A stretch of 55,359 nucleotides of DNA from an uncultured Pelagibacteraceae bacterium (GCA_902518415.1 CABYGA010000004.1:1-55359); one strand, 5' to 3'; numbered from the stretch's first letter, positions 33,856 to 43,817 are shown. The notes: a model not told the origin generated them from the sequence alone. A program made the numbers and translations.

Positions 33856-34900
33856 TCAAGAACTGATATCCAAACCAGTGCCAATTGTTATCAATCTTTG
33901 AAGTGCAGTTTAGTTTGCCTCTTCCAGATAAAAAATCTTCTTCTAATTTTATTTGAAACTTAAATGGACTTATCTTGATTATTTCTTGTGAATTCCAACT
34001 TCCACCAGGATTAGAATAACAATTTAATTCATTATTTTTTAGATTATTAATTAATGTGAGTTCAATTACTGGACGCTTATTGTTTTTTAAAAACATATCA
34101 TCAGGACTAAACTGATCTATCTGCAAGGGGAAAGAATTTGCAGCGAACTCAAAACGATCTGATGTACCAAAATTTTGATTAAGAGAAAATCTAGGTAAAT
34201 AGTAATGATTTTCATGACTTGAAATCACACCCGAATGCTGACCAAACGCATGGCTAATATTGAGTTCTTTAAGAAGTTCTATAATAGCTAAGCTCGTTTC
34301 ACCGTAGGGATATGCAAAAAGCTTAGGCACAAAACCAATATTCTTCACAAAGCTTTTATGTGAACTTAGTAAGTCTTCCTTCACATACTTCTTACTGTTA
34401 AGGGGCATATGAAGGTGAGTAGAAGTATGCTGACCAATAGAGCCCCCTTCGTCAATAAATTGCTTTATTTGAGACCAACTCATATACCCAGCGGTATTAC
34501 TATCTATAATATCTGTAGAAACAAATAGAGTGACAGGTATTTTGTAATTTTTAAATATTGGCCATGCATATTCAAAAAAAGATAAATAAGCATCATCAAC
34601 TGAAAAAGCTATACTTTTATCATTAAACTTTTCGTTATTTTCTAATTTACTAATAATTTTTTCTAAACTTATTACATCAATATTATTTTCAATTATATAT
34701 TTTATGTGCGATTGAAACTGGTCCTTTGTAACACTTGTCGTTGGATATCTATCTTCACCAAATCTATGATACATAAAAGTTGATACTCCCAATTCATTTT
34801 CTGCAAAGGAAAAACTAGGAATGGCTACAAAGCTAACTATAAGGAATAATTTAATCAGGTATTTAGGAAAAAAAAACAGAAACTTATTCATCAAATTCAT
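33848..34900 (-). CDS. Secreted polysaccharide deacetylase (NodB-homology)
   Basis: This 350-residue protein begins with a signal sequence (about residues 1-32, ending SFSFAEN). The NodB domain has MYHRFGEDRYP, then AFSVDDAYLSFF with the motif-1 Asp pair, then GQHTSTHLHMPLN with the metal-binding His pair, and FAYPYGE. A C-terminal beta-rich domain from about residue 260 contains two Cys that could form a disulfide. It should remove acetyl groups from an amino sugar polymer in the periplasm or envelope. The target (peptidoglycan, exopolysaccharide or other) is unknown. It is divergent from tsaB, and an ATG three codons later (34891) is an alternative start. Confidence 0.85.
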   Translation of the reverse strand: MNLMNKFLFFFPKYLIKLFLIVSFVAIPSFSFAENELGVSTFMYHRFGEDRYPTTSVTKDQFQSHIKYIIENNIDVISLEKIISKLENNEKFNDKSIAFSVDDAYLSFFEYAWPIFKNYKIPVTLFVSTDIIDSNTAGYMSWSQIKQFIDEGGSIGQHTSTHLHMPLNSKKYVKEDLLSSHKSFVKNIGFVPKLFAYPYGETSLAIIELLKELNISHAFGQHSGVISSHENHYYLPRFSLNQNFGTSDRFEFAANSFPLQIDQFSPDDMFLKNNKRPVIELTLINNLKNNELNCYSNPGGSWNSQEIIKISPFKFQIKLEEDFLSGRGKLNCTSKIDNNWHWFGYQFLIK

Positions 34901-34932
34901 TTTTTAATCTATATGGTTAAAATATCAACTAT

Positions 34933-35559
34933 ATGTTTCTTTTTTTAGACTTCACAACTGATATGTCATTAACTTTAATTGGAAAGCATTCTTTTCTAAG
35001 TAAAAAGATTAAGTCTAATAAAAATATCTCAGAAATTCTAGTAATAGAAATAGAGAAAATATTTAATAAAGAAAAAATAAATATAAAAAAACTTGATACA
35101 ATTTTTGTTATTACAGGACCTGGTAGTTTTACTGGAATAAGATCTGCTCTAACCTTTGCAAAAACAATCCAGCTTACCAGTAATACTGACGTAAGGGGGA
35201 TCTCAAAATTTGAGTATTTGAATTTAATTGCGAACGATAAGAACTTGCTTGATTTAAGGACTATAATAATCTTCCACAGAAGAAAGCAATTTTTCACCCA
35301 AAGGTATAGGGGAAATACACCCATTTCTAAACCTGAAATAATTAGTTTTGAAGAAAATCAGAAAATATTTAATAAAAAAACAAGCATTCTTTGTGATAAT
35401 AATATATTAGCGAGTTTTGTTGATAAAAAATATTTTGAATTATTTAAACAGAATATACACTTTATCGATTATAATAATGAAAAATTAAAAATATTAATTA
35501 ATAAAGAAAATAAACTTACCAATGATCCAAGACCGATATATATCAGCAATAACTATTAA
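34933..35559 (+). CDS. tsaB: tRNA threonylcarbamoyladenosine synthesis protein TsaB
   Basis: The 208-residue protein pairs with TsaD in t6A37 formation. The N-terminal FLDFTTDMSLTLI strand and GPGSFTGIRSALTFAKT near residue 61 are the family signature. The C-terminal half is weakly conserved, as usual, and includes little beyond PRPIYI at the end. In many alphaproteobacteria rimI follows tsaB. Here the Fur gene follows after 12 bp and no rimI is present. A TAAAAT at 34918-34923 may be its -10 box, but no -35 is clear. Confidence 0.9.
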   Translation: MFLFLDFTTDMSLTLIGKHSFLSKKIKSNKNISEILVIEIEKIFNKEKINIKKLDTIFVITGPGSFTGIRSALTFAKTIQLTSNTDVRGISKFEYLNLIANDKNLLDLRTIIIFHRRKQFFTQRYRGNTPISKPEIISFEENQKIFNKKTSILCDNNILASFVDKKYFELFKQNIHFIDYNNEKLKILINKENKLTNDPRPIYISNNY

Positions 35560-35571
35560 GTCTTATTTATT

Positions 35572-35991
35572 ATGATAGATATAAAAAAATTGTGCAGTGA
35601 AAAAGGTTTAAGGATGACTGAACAGAGAAATATTATAGCAGATGTCATAACCGATATGAGTGTAGAAGGACATCCTGATGTAAATGAAATTTTTTTAAAT
35701 GCTAATAAAAAAGATAAAAATATCAGTATTGCAACAGTTTATAGGGCAGTTAAATTATTTGAAGAATATGGGGCTATTGAAAAACTTGAATTTAAAGATG
35801 GCAGGTCTCGTTACGAGGCGATTGAAGAAGCTCATCATGATCATTTAATTGATATTGAAACCGGAGAAATACACGAATTCACAAATGATGAAATAGAGGC
35901 TATACAGACTAGAGTTGCTAGCGAACTCGGATTCAAACTTGTTGATCATCGTTTAGAGCTTTATGGGATTAAGAAAAAAAATAAAAATTAA
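35572..35991 (+). CDS. fur: Fur family metalloregulator (Fur/Mur type)
   Basis: This 139-residue winged-helix repressor has KGLRMTEQRNIIADVI at the N-terminus and the DNA-recognition region ISIATVYRAVKLFEE. EAHHDHLIDIETGEIHEF supplies the metal-binding His cluster. The structural CxxC pairs of E. coli Fur are absent, as in alphaproteobacterial Fur/Mur, so the effector could be iron or manganese. It lies between tsaB and plsC, a typical alphaproteobacterial place. Its operator cannot be deduced from this window. Confidence 0.9.
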   Translation: MIDIKKLCSEKGLRMTEQRNIIADVITDMSVEGHPDVNEIFLNANKKDKNISIATVYRAVKLFEEYGAIEKLEFKDGRSRYEAIEEAHHDHLIDIETGEIHEFTNDEIEAIQTRVASELGFKLVDHRLELYGIKKKNKN

Positions 35992-36768
35992 ATGTCAATC
36001 ATAAGACTTATTTATACGTTACTATTGCTGTCATTTTTTATAATTATATCAATTCCGATTCAAATTTTACTAAATATATTTGCTTATAAATTTAAGAATA
36101 TTTATGCAATATATTTTTATAAAATAATTAAACTTATTACTGGACTAAAAATTACTTATGACAAGAAAAATCATAGCCGCAAAAAAAAAGGAACTCTCTA
36201 CGTAGCAAACCATGTCTCATGGTTTGATATTATTTGCTTAGGCACGTTACTTAATGCAAGATTTATTGCAAAAAAAGAGGTTTCTAAAATGGGAATATTT
36301 GGCTTTTTAGCAAAGCTGAGTAATACTTTTTTTATTGATAATTCTGATAAAAACAAAATTATTGAATACAATCACATAATCAATCAAAAACTAAGCCACG
36401 GTGAAAATTTTATAATCTTTCCTGAAGGAACGACTTCTGATGGAAATGGAATTAAGCAATTTAAATCATCAATGTTGGAATGCGCGTTTGATGAAAAAAA
36501 TCTAATACATATTCAGCCTATTTCCATATGCTATTCAAGAAAAAATAACTTACCAATGGGACTCTTTTTAAGAAGGTACATTTCTTGGGTCGGTGATACT
36601 TCAATGGTTGATGCAATGTTTAATTTTTTAAGCTCTGGGCCTGTTACAGTTGAGCTAGTATTTCATAATGAGCTTAATGCAAGTAGCTTTAATAATAGAA
36701 AAGATTTGACCTATTATTGTGAAAATCAGATACTTCAGGGCATAAATCAAACTCTCAAAATCAGCTAA
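35992..36768 (+). CDS. plsC: 1-acyl-sn-glycerol-3-phosphate acyltransferase (PlsC family)
   Basis: The 258-residue protein has an N-terminal membrane helix (residues about 5-30). The acyltransferase box ANHVSWFD (an H-x4-D motif) is near residue 73, and FPEGTTSDGNGIKQFKSS, which binds the phosphate, is near residue 140. It should convert lysophosphatidate to phosphatidate at the inner membrane. An ornithine-lipid OlsA-type substrate is an alternative. The ATG directly abuts the fur stop (TAAATG), and miaB follows after 1 bp. Confidence 0.88.
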   Translation: MSIIRLIYTLLLLSFFIIISIPIQILLNIFAYKFKNIYAIYFYKIIKLITGLKITYDKKNHSRKKKGTLYVANHVSWFDIICLGTLLNARFIAKKEVSKMGIFGFLAKLSNTFFIDNSDKNKIIEYNHIINQKLSHGENFIIFPEGTTSDGNGIKQFKSSMLECAFDEKNLIHIQPISICYSRKNNLPMGLFLRRYISWVGDTSMVDAMFNFLSSGPVTVELVFHNELNASSFNNRKDLTYYCENQILQGINQTLKIS

Positions 36769-36769
36769 A

Positions 36770-38077
36770 ATGCAAAACCGTTCATTTTATGTAAAATCGT
36801 ATGGCTGTCAGATGAATGCCTATGATAGTCAAAAAATAACTTCAATACTTGAGAGCAAAGGACTAAAAAATAAATTAGACCCTAAATCAGCTGATTTAGT
36901 AATTTTTAATACATGTAATATTCGTGAAAAGGCAGCACATAAATTATACTCTGATATAGGAAGAGTAAATAAACTGGGATTAAAAAAAACAATAGCAGTC
37001 GTTGGATGTGTAGCTCAGGCTGAAAACTCTGAAATGTTTCGAAAAAATAAATCAATCGATATTGTCCTTGGACCGCAAAGCTATCATCTCCTTCCAAAAA
37101 TGCTGGATGATTTAGAAAATAATTTCAAACAAATTAACACTGACTTTATAGTGAATGAAAAGTTCGATTATTTGTCTGAGCAAATGAGACCGCAAGGAGT
37201 GTCTTCAATGGTAACAATCCAGGAAGGATGTGATAAATTTTGTTCCTTCTGTGTCGTTCCTTACACAAGAGGTCCTGAATATTCTCGGTCCATTAAATCA
37301 ATTAGCGATGAAGTAAAATTACTATCTCAAAAAGGAGCAAAAGAGATTGTATTCCTCGGTCAGAACGTCAATGCATATAATGATAAATCAAATAATAATA
37401 ATGCCAAACTATCGGATTTGATCAGAGCAATCAGCAAATTTGATAGCGTTAAAAGAATAAGGTACACAACGTCTCATCCAATTAATATGGATGAAGAATT
37501 AATTCAAGAACACAAAAATAATATGAAGCTAATGCCATTTCTACATTTACCTGTCCAATCTGGTTCAGAATCGATTTTAAAAAAAATGAATAGAAAATAT
37601 AATCCTGATTTTTATCGAAGAACTATCGATAGGTTAAAGAAAGCAAAACCAGATATAGAAATATCTTCAGATTTTATTGTTGGATATCCAGGTGAGACAG
37701 ATCAAGATTTTAATGATACATTAAAACTTATTGACGATATTGAGTTTACCCAATCTTATTCATTTATTTATAGTTCAAGACCTGGAACTAAGTCATCGAC
37801 AGAAGTTGACAATACTCCCATTTCAGTGAAAAAAGAAAGACTCCTAGTGTTACAAGAAAAATTAAAAAAAATTCAATACTCCTTTAATAATGAGTTCTGT
37901 AATAAAACTGTAAAAGTTTTAATTGAGAATCAAAGTTCAAGTAATCCTGAGTATTTCTTTGGAAGAACGCCATTTATGCAATCTGTTTACATCAAGTCCA
38001 ATGATTTAGTGCCAGGTCATGAAAAAGATATTGATATTACGTCTTGCAACCATAAGAGTTTATATGGTACTTGTTAA
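36770..38077 (+). CDS. miaB: tRNA-2-methylthio-N6-dimethylallyladenosine synthase
   Basis: This 435-residue radical SAM methylthiotransferase modifies A37 of tRNAs. The UPF0004 domain carries three Cys (YGCQMNAYDS, FNTCNIREKA, VGCVAQAE) for the auxiliary cluster. The radical SAM motif CDKFCSFCVVPYTRG holds the second cluster. FLHLPVQSGS is further on, and a C-terminal TRAM domain begins near residue 375. It overlaps phoH by 7 bp. It needs two 4Fe-4S clusters and so is a likely client of the Nfu protein upstream. Confidence 0.97.
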   Translation: MQNRSFYVKSYGCQMNAYDSQKITSILESKGLKNKLDPKSADLVIFNTCNIREKAAHKLYSDIGRVNKLGLKKTIAVVGCVAQAENSEMFRKNKSIDIVLGPQSYHLLPKMLDDLENNFKQINTDFIVNEKFDYLSEQMRPQGVSSMVTIQEGCDKFCSFCVVPYTRGPEYSRSIKSISDEVKLLSQKGAKEIVFLGQNVNAYNDKSNNNNAKLSDLIRAISKFDSVKRIRYTTSHPINMDEELIQEHKNNMKLMPFLHLPVQSGSESILKKMNRKYNPDFYRRTIDRLKKAKPDIEISSDFIVGYPGETDQDFNDTLKLIDDIEFTQSYSFIYSSRPGTKSSTEVDNTPISVKKERLLVLQEKLKKIQYSFNNEFCNKTVKVLIENQSSSNPEYFFGRTPFMQSVYIKSNDLVPGHEKDIDITSCNHKSLYGTC

Positions 38078-39117
38078 AAATTGATTATCCGCTTAATTTG
38101 AAAAATAAACAAATAAAACCCATATCCGAAAATCAAAAGGACCTGACATCAGGATCTTCCATAATAAATATTGATAACTTAGATGTTGTAGAGATATTTG
38201 GAGTTAACAATGAAAATTTAAATTTTTTTGAAGATCGTCTTCCCATTAAAGTCTTTCAAAAAGGAAATCAACTAAACATTAAAGGTGAAAAAAAATACAG
38301 AAATATTTTGCGAAATGCAATTTTAAAAACACAACAGGATTTAAAATCTAACAGAAAAGAAAACAATATTAATTTAATGCAGGAGAATCTAAAAATGCAA
38401 TCTTTAAATGAAAACGACAAAATAAGAAACTTGACAGTTACCAAGACAGCAAAACTTGATGTCATTGGTAAAAGTAAAATGCAAAATCATTATTTAGATA
38501 TTCTTCAGAAAAAGAAAATTATCTTTGCGGTTGGTCCAGCCGGAACAGGCAAAACATTTTTAGCAGTTGCTGCAGCAGTTTCTCAATTATTAGATAATAA
38601 ATTTGACAGAATAATTCTATCTAGACCAGCAGTGGAAGCTGGAGAAAAACTTGGTTTCTTACCCGGCGATTTAAAAGAAAAGGTAGATCCTTACTTGAGA
38701 CCTTTATATGACAGTCTTTATGATCTTATGCCGTCAGATATAGCCTTAAGGAAAATCGAATCTGCCGAAATTGAAATTGCTCCCTTAGCTTTCATGAGAG
38801 GTAGGACGTTAAATAATTCTTTTGTTATTTTAGATGAAGCCCAGAACGCAACTCATACGCAAATAAAAATGTTCTTAACTAGGTGTGGTAAAAATTCTAG
38901 AATGGTCGTTACAGGCGATCCATCTCAAATAGACCTAAATAGAAAAAGTGACTCAGGGTTATTAAAATCAGTTAAAATCTTAGAAAAAATTGATAATATT
39001 GAAGTTGTTGAGTTAGGCTCAAAAGATATTGTTAGAGACGAAATGGTCACAAAAATTATAAATGCGTATGATTCATACGATGACCAAATAAAAGATCTTT
39101 TTGATAAATCATCTTAA
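38071..39117 (+). CDS. phoH: PhoH-like ATPase (TTG start)
   Basis: This 348-residue protein has Walker A GPAGTGKTFLAVAAA near residue 155 and Walker B FVILDEAQNATHTQIKMFL, preceded by an N-terminal KH-like region. It belongs to the PhoH/YbeZ family linked to YbeY in rRNA and RNA metabolism. The start is a TTG at 38071, inside the end of miaB. The next in-frame TTG is nine codons later, and the first ATG is more than 100 codons downstream, past conserved sequence. The adjacent ybeY gene agrees with the conserved miaB-phoH-ybeY-corC-lnt order. Confidence 0.94.
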   Translation: MLKIDYPLNLKNKQIKPISENQKDLTSGSSIINIDNLDVVEIFGVNNENLNFFEDRLPIKVFQKGNQLNIKGEKKYRNILRNAILKTQQDLKSNRKENNINLMQENLKMQSLNENDKIRNLTVTKTAKLDVIGKSKMQNHYLDILQKKKIIFAVGPAGTGKTFLAVAAAVSQLLDNKFDRIILSRPAVEAGEKLGFLPGDLKEKVDPYLRPLYDSLYDLMPSDIALRKIESAEIEIAPLAFMRGRTLNNSFVILDEAQNATHTQIKMFLTRCGKNSRMVVTGDPSQIDLNRKSDSGLLKSVKILEKIDNIEVVELGSKDIVRDEMVTKIINAYDSYDDQIKDLFDKSS

Positions 39118-39122
39118 CCTTT

Positions 39123-39572
39123 ATGGTGGAAATTAATTACAATATAAAAAGTCTAGAGTGGAATAAAAATTTGCCTTCCTATAAAAAATGTATCTCTAAT
39201 TCTGTTAACCAGACATTTAAAATAATAAAATTTTCCTCTAATAATGAAATCTCTATTAGTTTTCTTCTTACATCAAATAGTGAGATAAAACTTTTAAACC
39301 AAAAATATAGAAATAAAAATAAAGCTACAAATGTTTTATCATTTCCAATGAATGAGAAGATTGAAAATAAAAATTATTTGGGAGATGTTGTCATCGCTTG
39401 TGAAAAAATTATTGATGAATCTTATGAACAAAATATAAAAAAATATAAATATTTATCAAAAATGACCATACATGGCGTGCTCCACTTATTAGGATATAAA
39501 CATGATACTGACAGGCAATTTAATAAAATGAATTCAATTGAAAAAAATATACTAGAAGAAATGTATAAATAA
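39123..39572 (+). CDS. ybeY: Endoribonuclease YbeY (16S rRNA maturation)
   Basis: The 149-residue protein has the zinc motif HGVLHLLGYKHDTDRQF (H-x3-H-x5-H) near residues 118-134. A preceding strand is RNKNKATNVLSFPMNE. YbeY is a single-strand ribonuclease acting in 16S rRNA 3' maturation and quality control. It starts 5 bp after phoH and ends 2 bp before the CBS-domain gene, so it is cotranscribed with both. The C-terminus is short but complete. Confidence 0.95.
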   Translation: MVEINYNIKSLEWNKNLPSYKKCISNSVNQTFKIIKFSSNNEISISFLLTSNSEIKLLNQKYRNKNKATNVLSFPMNEKIENKNYLGDVVIACEKIIDESYEQNIKKYKYLSKMTIHGVLHLLGYKHDTDRQFNKMNSIEKNILEEMYK

Positions 39573-39574
39573 AT

Positions 39575-40405
39575 ATGTTTAAAAATTTAATAAACAGATT
39601 GTTTCCGAGTAAAAATATTAATGGTGAGTCCCTCAAGGAAAGTATTGAAACAGTCCTAGAGTCCTCTCAAAAAGGTACTGAAAGTATCTCAAAGCAAGAG
39701 AGATTGATGCTTTTAAATATTCTAAAAATTGATGAAATAAGAACGATAGACATCATGATCCCGAGAGCTGACATTGGAGCAGTCGAGGTCAATGACAGTT
39801 TTGAAAAAGTATTAGAAATATTTATCAAAGAGTCTCATTCCAGAGTTCCAGTATATGAAAATAATTTAGATAATATCATTGGGATGATTCATATAAAAGA
39901 TTTAGTTAAATATCAAAATGAGGGCCGAAAAGAAAATAAATTTTTGGACATTATTAAAAGAGAAGTTTTGGAAATTCCACCCTCAATGCCAGTTTTAGAT
40001 CTTCTATTAAAAATGCAAATCACACGACTACATATGGGAATAGTAATTGACGAGTATGGTTGTACGGACGGTTTAGTTACGATTGAGGATGTAATAGAGG
40101 AAGTAATTGGAGAAATTGAAGATGAACATGATGAGAAAAATTTGCCAATGCTAATCAAAACTTCTACCAATACAATTGAAGCAAGTGCAAGAGTTGAAAT
40201 AGATGAACTTCAAAAAATAACAAACATAAATTTCTTATCGAACGAAAACAGCGATGATATTGATACTTTAGGAGGTTTAATTTTTTCTATAGCTGGGCGA
40301 GTTCCTCAAAGGGGGGAGATTATTAAACATAGTTCAGGTGTGACCTTTGAAATCAATGATGCTGATCCAATGAAAATAAAATCAGTTAAAATAAAAATTA
40401 TATAA
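39575..40405 (+). CDS. CBS-domain protein of the CorC/TlyC family
   Basis: This 276-residue cytosolic protein has two CBS domains. The first is around RTIDIMIPRADIGAVE and VPVYENNLDNIIGMIHIKDL, the second around GIVIDEYGCTDGLVTIEDVIEE. A C-terminal CorC_HlyC domain follows from about residue 195. It lacks the membrane DUF21 domain and so is the CorC type. CorC is implicated in magnesium and cobalt homeostasis, but the activity is not firmly known. The location between ybeY and lnt is conserved across proteobacteria. Confidence 0.93.
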   Translation: MFKNLINRLFPSKNINGESLKESIETVLESSQKGTESISKQERLMLLNILKIDEIRTIDIMIPRADIGAVEVNDSFEKVLEIFIKESHSRVPVYENNLDNIIGMIHIKDLVKYQNEGRKENKFLDIIKREVLEIPPSMPVLDLLLKMQITRLHMGIVIDEYGCTDGLVTIEDVIEEVIGEIEDEHDEKNLPMLIKTSTNTIEASARVEIDELQKITNINFLSNENSDDIDTLGGLIFSIAGRVPQRGEIIKHSSGVTFEINDADPMKIKSVKIKII

Positions 40406-40411
40406 TAGTAT

Positions 40412-41857
40412 ATGTACTCAAAAGTTTTTTTTTATAATAAAAAACTTATGATTTATTTCTTCTCGTTTTTACTTGGGATACTTTTATCTTTCAGTTTTGA
40501 GCCCTTTAAATTGCCTTTCATGTCACTAATTGCCGTAGGTATGTTTTTTTTAGTAAATGATTATATTTATCAAAATTTAGAAAATAAAAAGAAAATATTT
40601 TTTCTCACAGGGTTACTTTTTGGGTTTGGGTTTTTCATATCTAGTATTAATTGGATTTCAAATTCAATTTTACAGTTTAATGCAGATTTATATTACTTAA
40701 TTCCAGTACCACTTTTAATACTCCCACTTGCCTTGTCACTATTTTATGCACTTATGCAAATTATTAATTATCTTTCGTGGTCTCAGTCCACCTCACGTAT
40801 TTTTTATTTCTCGGCTAATTGGGTAATTTTTGAATTATTAAGAAGCTATATGTTTTCAGGATTTCCTTGGAATCTAATTGCCTACAGTTGGTCATGGTCC
40901 ATATATTTCATGCAATCTTTATCATTGTTTGGAGTATTTGGTCTTAGCTTAATTACTGTTTTCTGCGCAACTAGTTTTTTTTCTTTTAGGATCAAAAATA
41001 ATAATATTATATTCCCACTAATTGCCAGCTTAGTACTACTGGCAACATTTCTATTTGGGTACAATCGTGTAAGTAACTACGAGGTAATAAAGTCTGGTAT
41101 TAGCTTAAGAATTGTTCACACTGATCTTAATCAAAATGAAAAGTGGAAAAAGGAGTCACACAAAAAGATTGCTGAGATGGGCTCACAAGACTTGATTACA
41201 ATTTTTCCAGAAACCGCGTTTGGAATGGACGGTAAAGGCCCATCAAATTGGTTCATTGGCCATATTCGTAATGAGGGAGGGCTTTATTACAATTCATTAT
41301 CTTTTAATGGTCACCAATACGACAAAATTAAATTAGTACCCTTTGGTGAAAAAATACCATTCTCTAATTTTTTAAAAATATTTTTTCCAAAAAACTCTTT
41401 ATTATTAAACTCAATGAAGAGTGGTAATGACGATCAATCATTTGAAAATAAAATTACGCCACTCATTTGTTATGAGGCTGTATTTCCTAATTTTGTTCGA
41501 AATAAAATTAATAATGAAACTGAATTACTAGTAAATATTACTAATGATGCATGGTTTGGTACTTTTAGTGGTCCAAAGCAACATTTTGTACATGTTTTGT
41601 ATAGATCAGTTGAATTGGGACTACCTCTTGCGAGATCATCTAATATGGGCATATCTGCATTGATAAGTCCTATTGGCCTTGTAGATGGAATAGCTAGTTC
41701 AGATAAAATATCCTTTATAGATGCAGAAATACCTAAAAAAATCGATACGACTATTTATCGGCAGTACGGTGAATTGATGGTGTATTTTTTAATAGTTTTA
41801 TTTTTTATTATTGGCTATGCTATCGATCAATTATTTTTGGGGAAAAAAAATGACTAA
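40412..41857 (+). CDS. lnt: Apolipoprotein N-acyltransferase
   Basis: This 481-residue inner-membrane enzyme transfers an acyl chain to the N-terminal Cys of lipoproteins. About six hydrophobic helices fill residues 10-220. The nitrilase-like periplasmic domain follows, with the catalytic Glu in IFPETAFG, the Lys in [13 protein letters not shown], and the nucleophile Cys in [15 protein letters not shown] final helix is near the C-terminus. The LpoA-like and BON lipoproteins at 22-25 kb are likely substrates. It overlaps metK by 8 bp. Confidence 0.95.
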   Translation: MYSKVFFYNKKLMIYFFSFLLGILLSFSFEPFKLPFMSLIAVGMFFLVNDYIYQNLENKKKIFFLTGLLFGFGFFISSINWISNSILQFNADLYYLIPVPLLILPLALSLFYALMQIINYLSWSQSTSRIFYFSANWVIFELLRSYMFSGFPWNLIAYSWSWSIYFMQSLSLFGVFGLSLITVFCATSFFSFRIKNNNIIFPLIASLVLLATFLFGYNRVSNYEVIKSGISLRIVHTDLNQNEKWKKESHKKIAEMGSQDLITIFPETAFGMDGKGPSNWFIGHIRNEGGLYYNSLSFNGHQYDKIKLVPFGEKIPFSNFLKIFFPKNSLLLNSMKSGNDDQSFENKITPLICYEAVFPNFVRNKINNETELLVNITNDAWFGTFSGPKQHFVHVLYRSVELGLPLARSSNMGISALISPIGLVDGIASSDKISFIDAEIPKKIDTTIYRQYGELMVYFLIVLFFIIGYAIDQLFLGKKND

Positions 41858-43007
41858 AGAATATTTATTTACAAGTGAATCCGTGTCAGAAGGCCATCCT
41901 GACAAAGTGTGTGATATTATTTCAGACTCAATAGTTGATGATTTTTTATCACAAGAAAATCCAGAAAATGCAAGGGTTGCAATGGAAACATTGGTTACTA
42001 CTAATAAAGTAGTTATTGCCGGCGAAGTTCGTGGTCCTGAAGGTTACAATTGTAATTATGAAGAGTTAGCAAGAAATGCAGTAAAAGAAATTGGATATGA
42101 ACAAGATGGATTTCATTGGAAAAACTTGTCTTTTGACTCGTCGGGTGTTCATAGTCAATCTGCAGATATAGCAATGGGTGTTGATGCATCTGGAAATAAA
42201 GATCAAGGTGCGGGAGATCAAGGAATAATGTTTGGATATGCATGTAAAGAAACACCATCTTTAATGCCAGCACCAATATATTATTCACATAAGATACTTG
42301 AATTAATGGCATCAGAGCGAAAATCTGGAAATACTACTGGAATACAACCTGACTCTAAAAGTCAGGTTACATTAAAATATAAAAATGGTGAGCCTGAAAT
42401 TTGCACTAAAATAGTTGTTTCTACTCAGCATGATGCAGAACTTGATCAGCAAGCTGTTAGTGATTTGGTAATTCCATTAATTAAAACTGTAATGCCTCAA
42501 GAATGGATGGATAATAATACTGAGATACTAATTAATCCAACTGGAAAATTTGTGATCGGTGGCCCTGATGGTGATACTGGATTAACTGGAAGAAAAATCA
42601 TTGTTGATACTTATGGTGGTGCTGCTCCTCATGGTGGTGGAGCTTTTTCTGGAAAAGACCCAACAAAAGTTGATAGATCTGCAGCATACATTTCAAGATA
42701 TATAGCTAAAAATATAGTTGCAGCTGGATTAGCTGATAGATGCACACTCCAACTTGCATACGCTATTGGTGTTTCCGAACCATTATCAATTTATGTAGAT
42801 ACCCATGGAACATCTCAAATAAAGGACGATGATTTAATAAAAAAAATAACTGATAATATTGATTTATCTCCTAGAGGTATAAGAGACCATTTAAGTTTGC
42901 ATAAGCCAATCTATAAAAAAAGTGCTGCATACGGACATTTTGGTAGAGAGCCTATGACGGATGGTTCTTTCTCTTGGGAAAAATTAGATCTAGCAGAAAA
43001 ATTATAA
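41850..43007 (+). CDS. metK: S-adenosylmethionine synthetase
   Basis: This 385-residue enzyme makes SAM from methionine and ATP. Motifs are [16 protein letters not shown] at the N-terminus, [12 protein letters not shown] near residue 120, and [21 protein letters not shown] near residue 255, which includes the catalytic His, Lys and Asp residues. The ATG at 41850 is preceded by GGGG and lies inside the end of lnt. No SAM riboswitch can fit upstream, because the start is inside another coding region. SAM users RsmI, TrmB and MiaB are encoded in the same window. Confidence 0.98.
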   Translation: MTKEYLFTSESVSEGHPDKVCDIISDSIVDDFLSQENPENARVAMETLVTTNKVVIAGEVRGPEGYNCNYEELARNAVKEIGYEQDGFHWKNLSFDSSGVHSQSADIAMGVDASGNKDQGAGDQGIMFGYACKETPSLMPAPIYYSHKILELMASERKSGNTTGIQPDSKSQVTLKYKNGEPEICTKIVVSTQHDAELDQQAVSDLVIPLIKTVMPQEWMDNNTEILINPTGKFVIGGPDGDTGLTGRKIIVDTYGGAAPHGGGAFSGKDPTKVDRSAAYISRYIAKNIVAAGLADRCTLQLAYAIGVSEPLSIYVDTHGTSQIKDDDLIKKITDNIDLSPRGIRDHLSLHKPIYKKSAAYGHFGREPMTDGSFSWEKLDLAEKL

Positions 43008-43011
43008 TTTA

Positions 43012-43713
43012 TTGTTAGACTTACGATCTAAATTTCCTGATTATTATCAGTATCATGGAAGAAATATTTCTAAGAAGCTTTCATTATCAAATGTAAGAAT
43101 TCTAAATGATTACTATAGTGAGTATTCATTAGATAAAAAAATATTAAATATCTCTTCTAAAACAAGTACCGAGAAGCTGCTACAATCGAACTTATTCAAA
43201 AAAGTAATAATAGAAGTTGGTTTTGGTGATGGAGAGCATCTCATTGAAAGTGCTCTTTCTAATCCAAAAGTTTTATTTGTTGGGTCAGAGGTATATGTTA
43301 ATGGAGTTGCTAAAGTATTGAAACAAATCCTAGAGAAAGACATTAAAAATATTCGTTTATGTGGTATGAATTTTATATATTTGCTTAATATACTTAATCA
43401 AAATAGCATTGATGAATTGAAAATTATTAATCCTGATCCGTGGCATAAAAAACGTCATTTTAAACGAAGATTAATTAATTTAGAAAATATTATTAAGATA
43501 ATTAGAATAGTAAAAAATAAATATGCCTCCTACATAACAACAGATTCTGAAAGTTACTTTAATTATATTAACGAAATTTTTAGTTCAAATTCAAAGATAA
43601 TTCATGAAAATAAAAATAAGATTCTATCGAAAAATGACAGATTATATGGTGTGTCAAGATACCAAAGAAAAGCCATTAAAAATGGAAAGAAAATATATCA
43701 ACTAACTTTCTGA
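43012..43713 (+). CDS. trmB: tRNA (guanine-N7)-methyltransferase (TTG start)
   Basis: The 233-residue SAM-dependent enzyme methylates G46 in the variable loop of tRNAs. VIIEVGFGDGEHLIESAL near residue 64 is the SAM-binding motif I. LKIINPDPWHKKRHFKRRL near residue 140 is the conserved active-site region, and YGVSRYQRKAIKNG closes the gene. The start is a TTG at 43012, 4 bp after metK. There is no in-frame ATG before the core. It is the last gene of the tsaB-to-trmB run. Confidence 0.92.
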   Translation: MLDLRSKFPDYYQYHGRNISKKLSLSNVRILNDYYSEYSLDKKILNISSKTSTEKLLQSNLFKKVIIEVGFGDGEHLIESALSNPKVLFVGSEVYVNGVAKVLKQILEKDIKNIRLCGMNFIYLLNILNQNSIDELKIINPDPWHKKRHFKRRLINLENIIKIIRIVKNKYASYITTDSESYFNYINEIFSSNSKIIHENKNKILSKNDRLYGVSRYQRKAIKNGKKIYQLTF

Positions 43714-43734
43714 TATCATTATATATTTAGGTAC

Positions 43735-43763
43735 TTGATTTATGAGAATTAGCAGTGTATAGA
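43735..43763 (+). promoter_or_regulatory. Sigma-70-like promoter of the nusA operon
   Basis: TTGATT at 43735-43740, a 17-base spacer, and TATAGA at 43758-43763 form a good promoter. Transcription from about 43770 would give a leader of roughly 67 bases. That leader contains the hairpin and U-tract at 43792-43817 before the nusA start codon. Confidence 0.55.
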
Positions 43764-43791
43764 TCTTTCAAAATATAGCTAAACCAAGCAA

Positions 43792-43817
43792 AAGTGGGTT
43801 AAGCCCACTTTTTTTTT
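43792..43817 (+). terminator. Intrinsic terminator/attenuator hairpin in the nusA leader
   Basis: AAGTGGG (43792-43798) and CCCACTT (43804-43810) form a seven-base-pair stem with a TTAAG loop. The T run covers 43809-43817. It is the only clear intrinsic terminator I found in the window. It lies 19 bases before the nusA ATG and after a predicted promoter, so it may end trmB transcripts and also attenuate the nusA operon. Confidence 0.7.

Noticed and set aside
41811..41857. A SAM riboswitch upstream of metK.
   Set aside because: The metK start lies inside lnt with no intergenic leader, and no riboswitch-like conserved core could be recognised.
42013..42312. A 99-codon open frame on the minus strand inside metK.
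   Set aside because: It lies wholly within the well-supported metK gene, shows no family resemblance, and is a by-product of AT-rich codon use.
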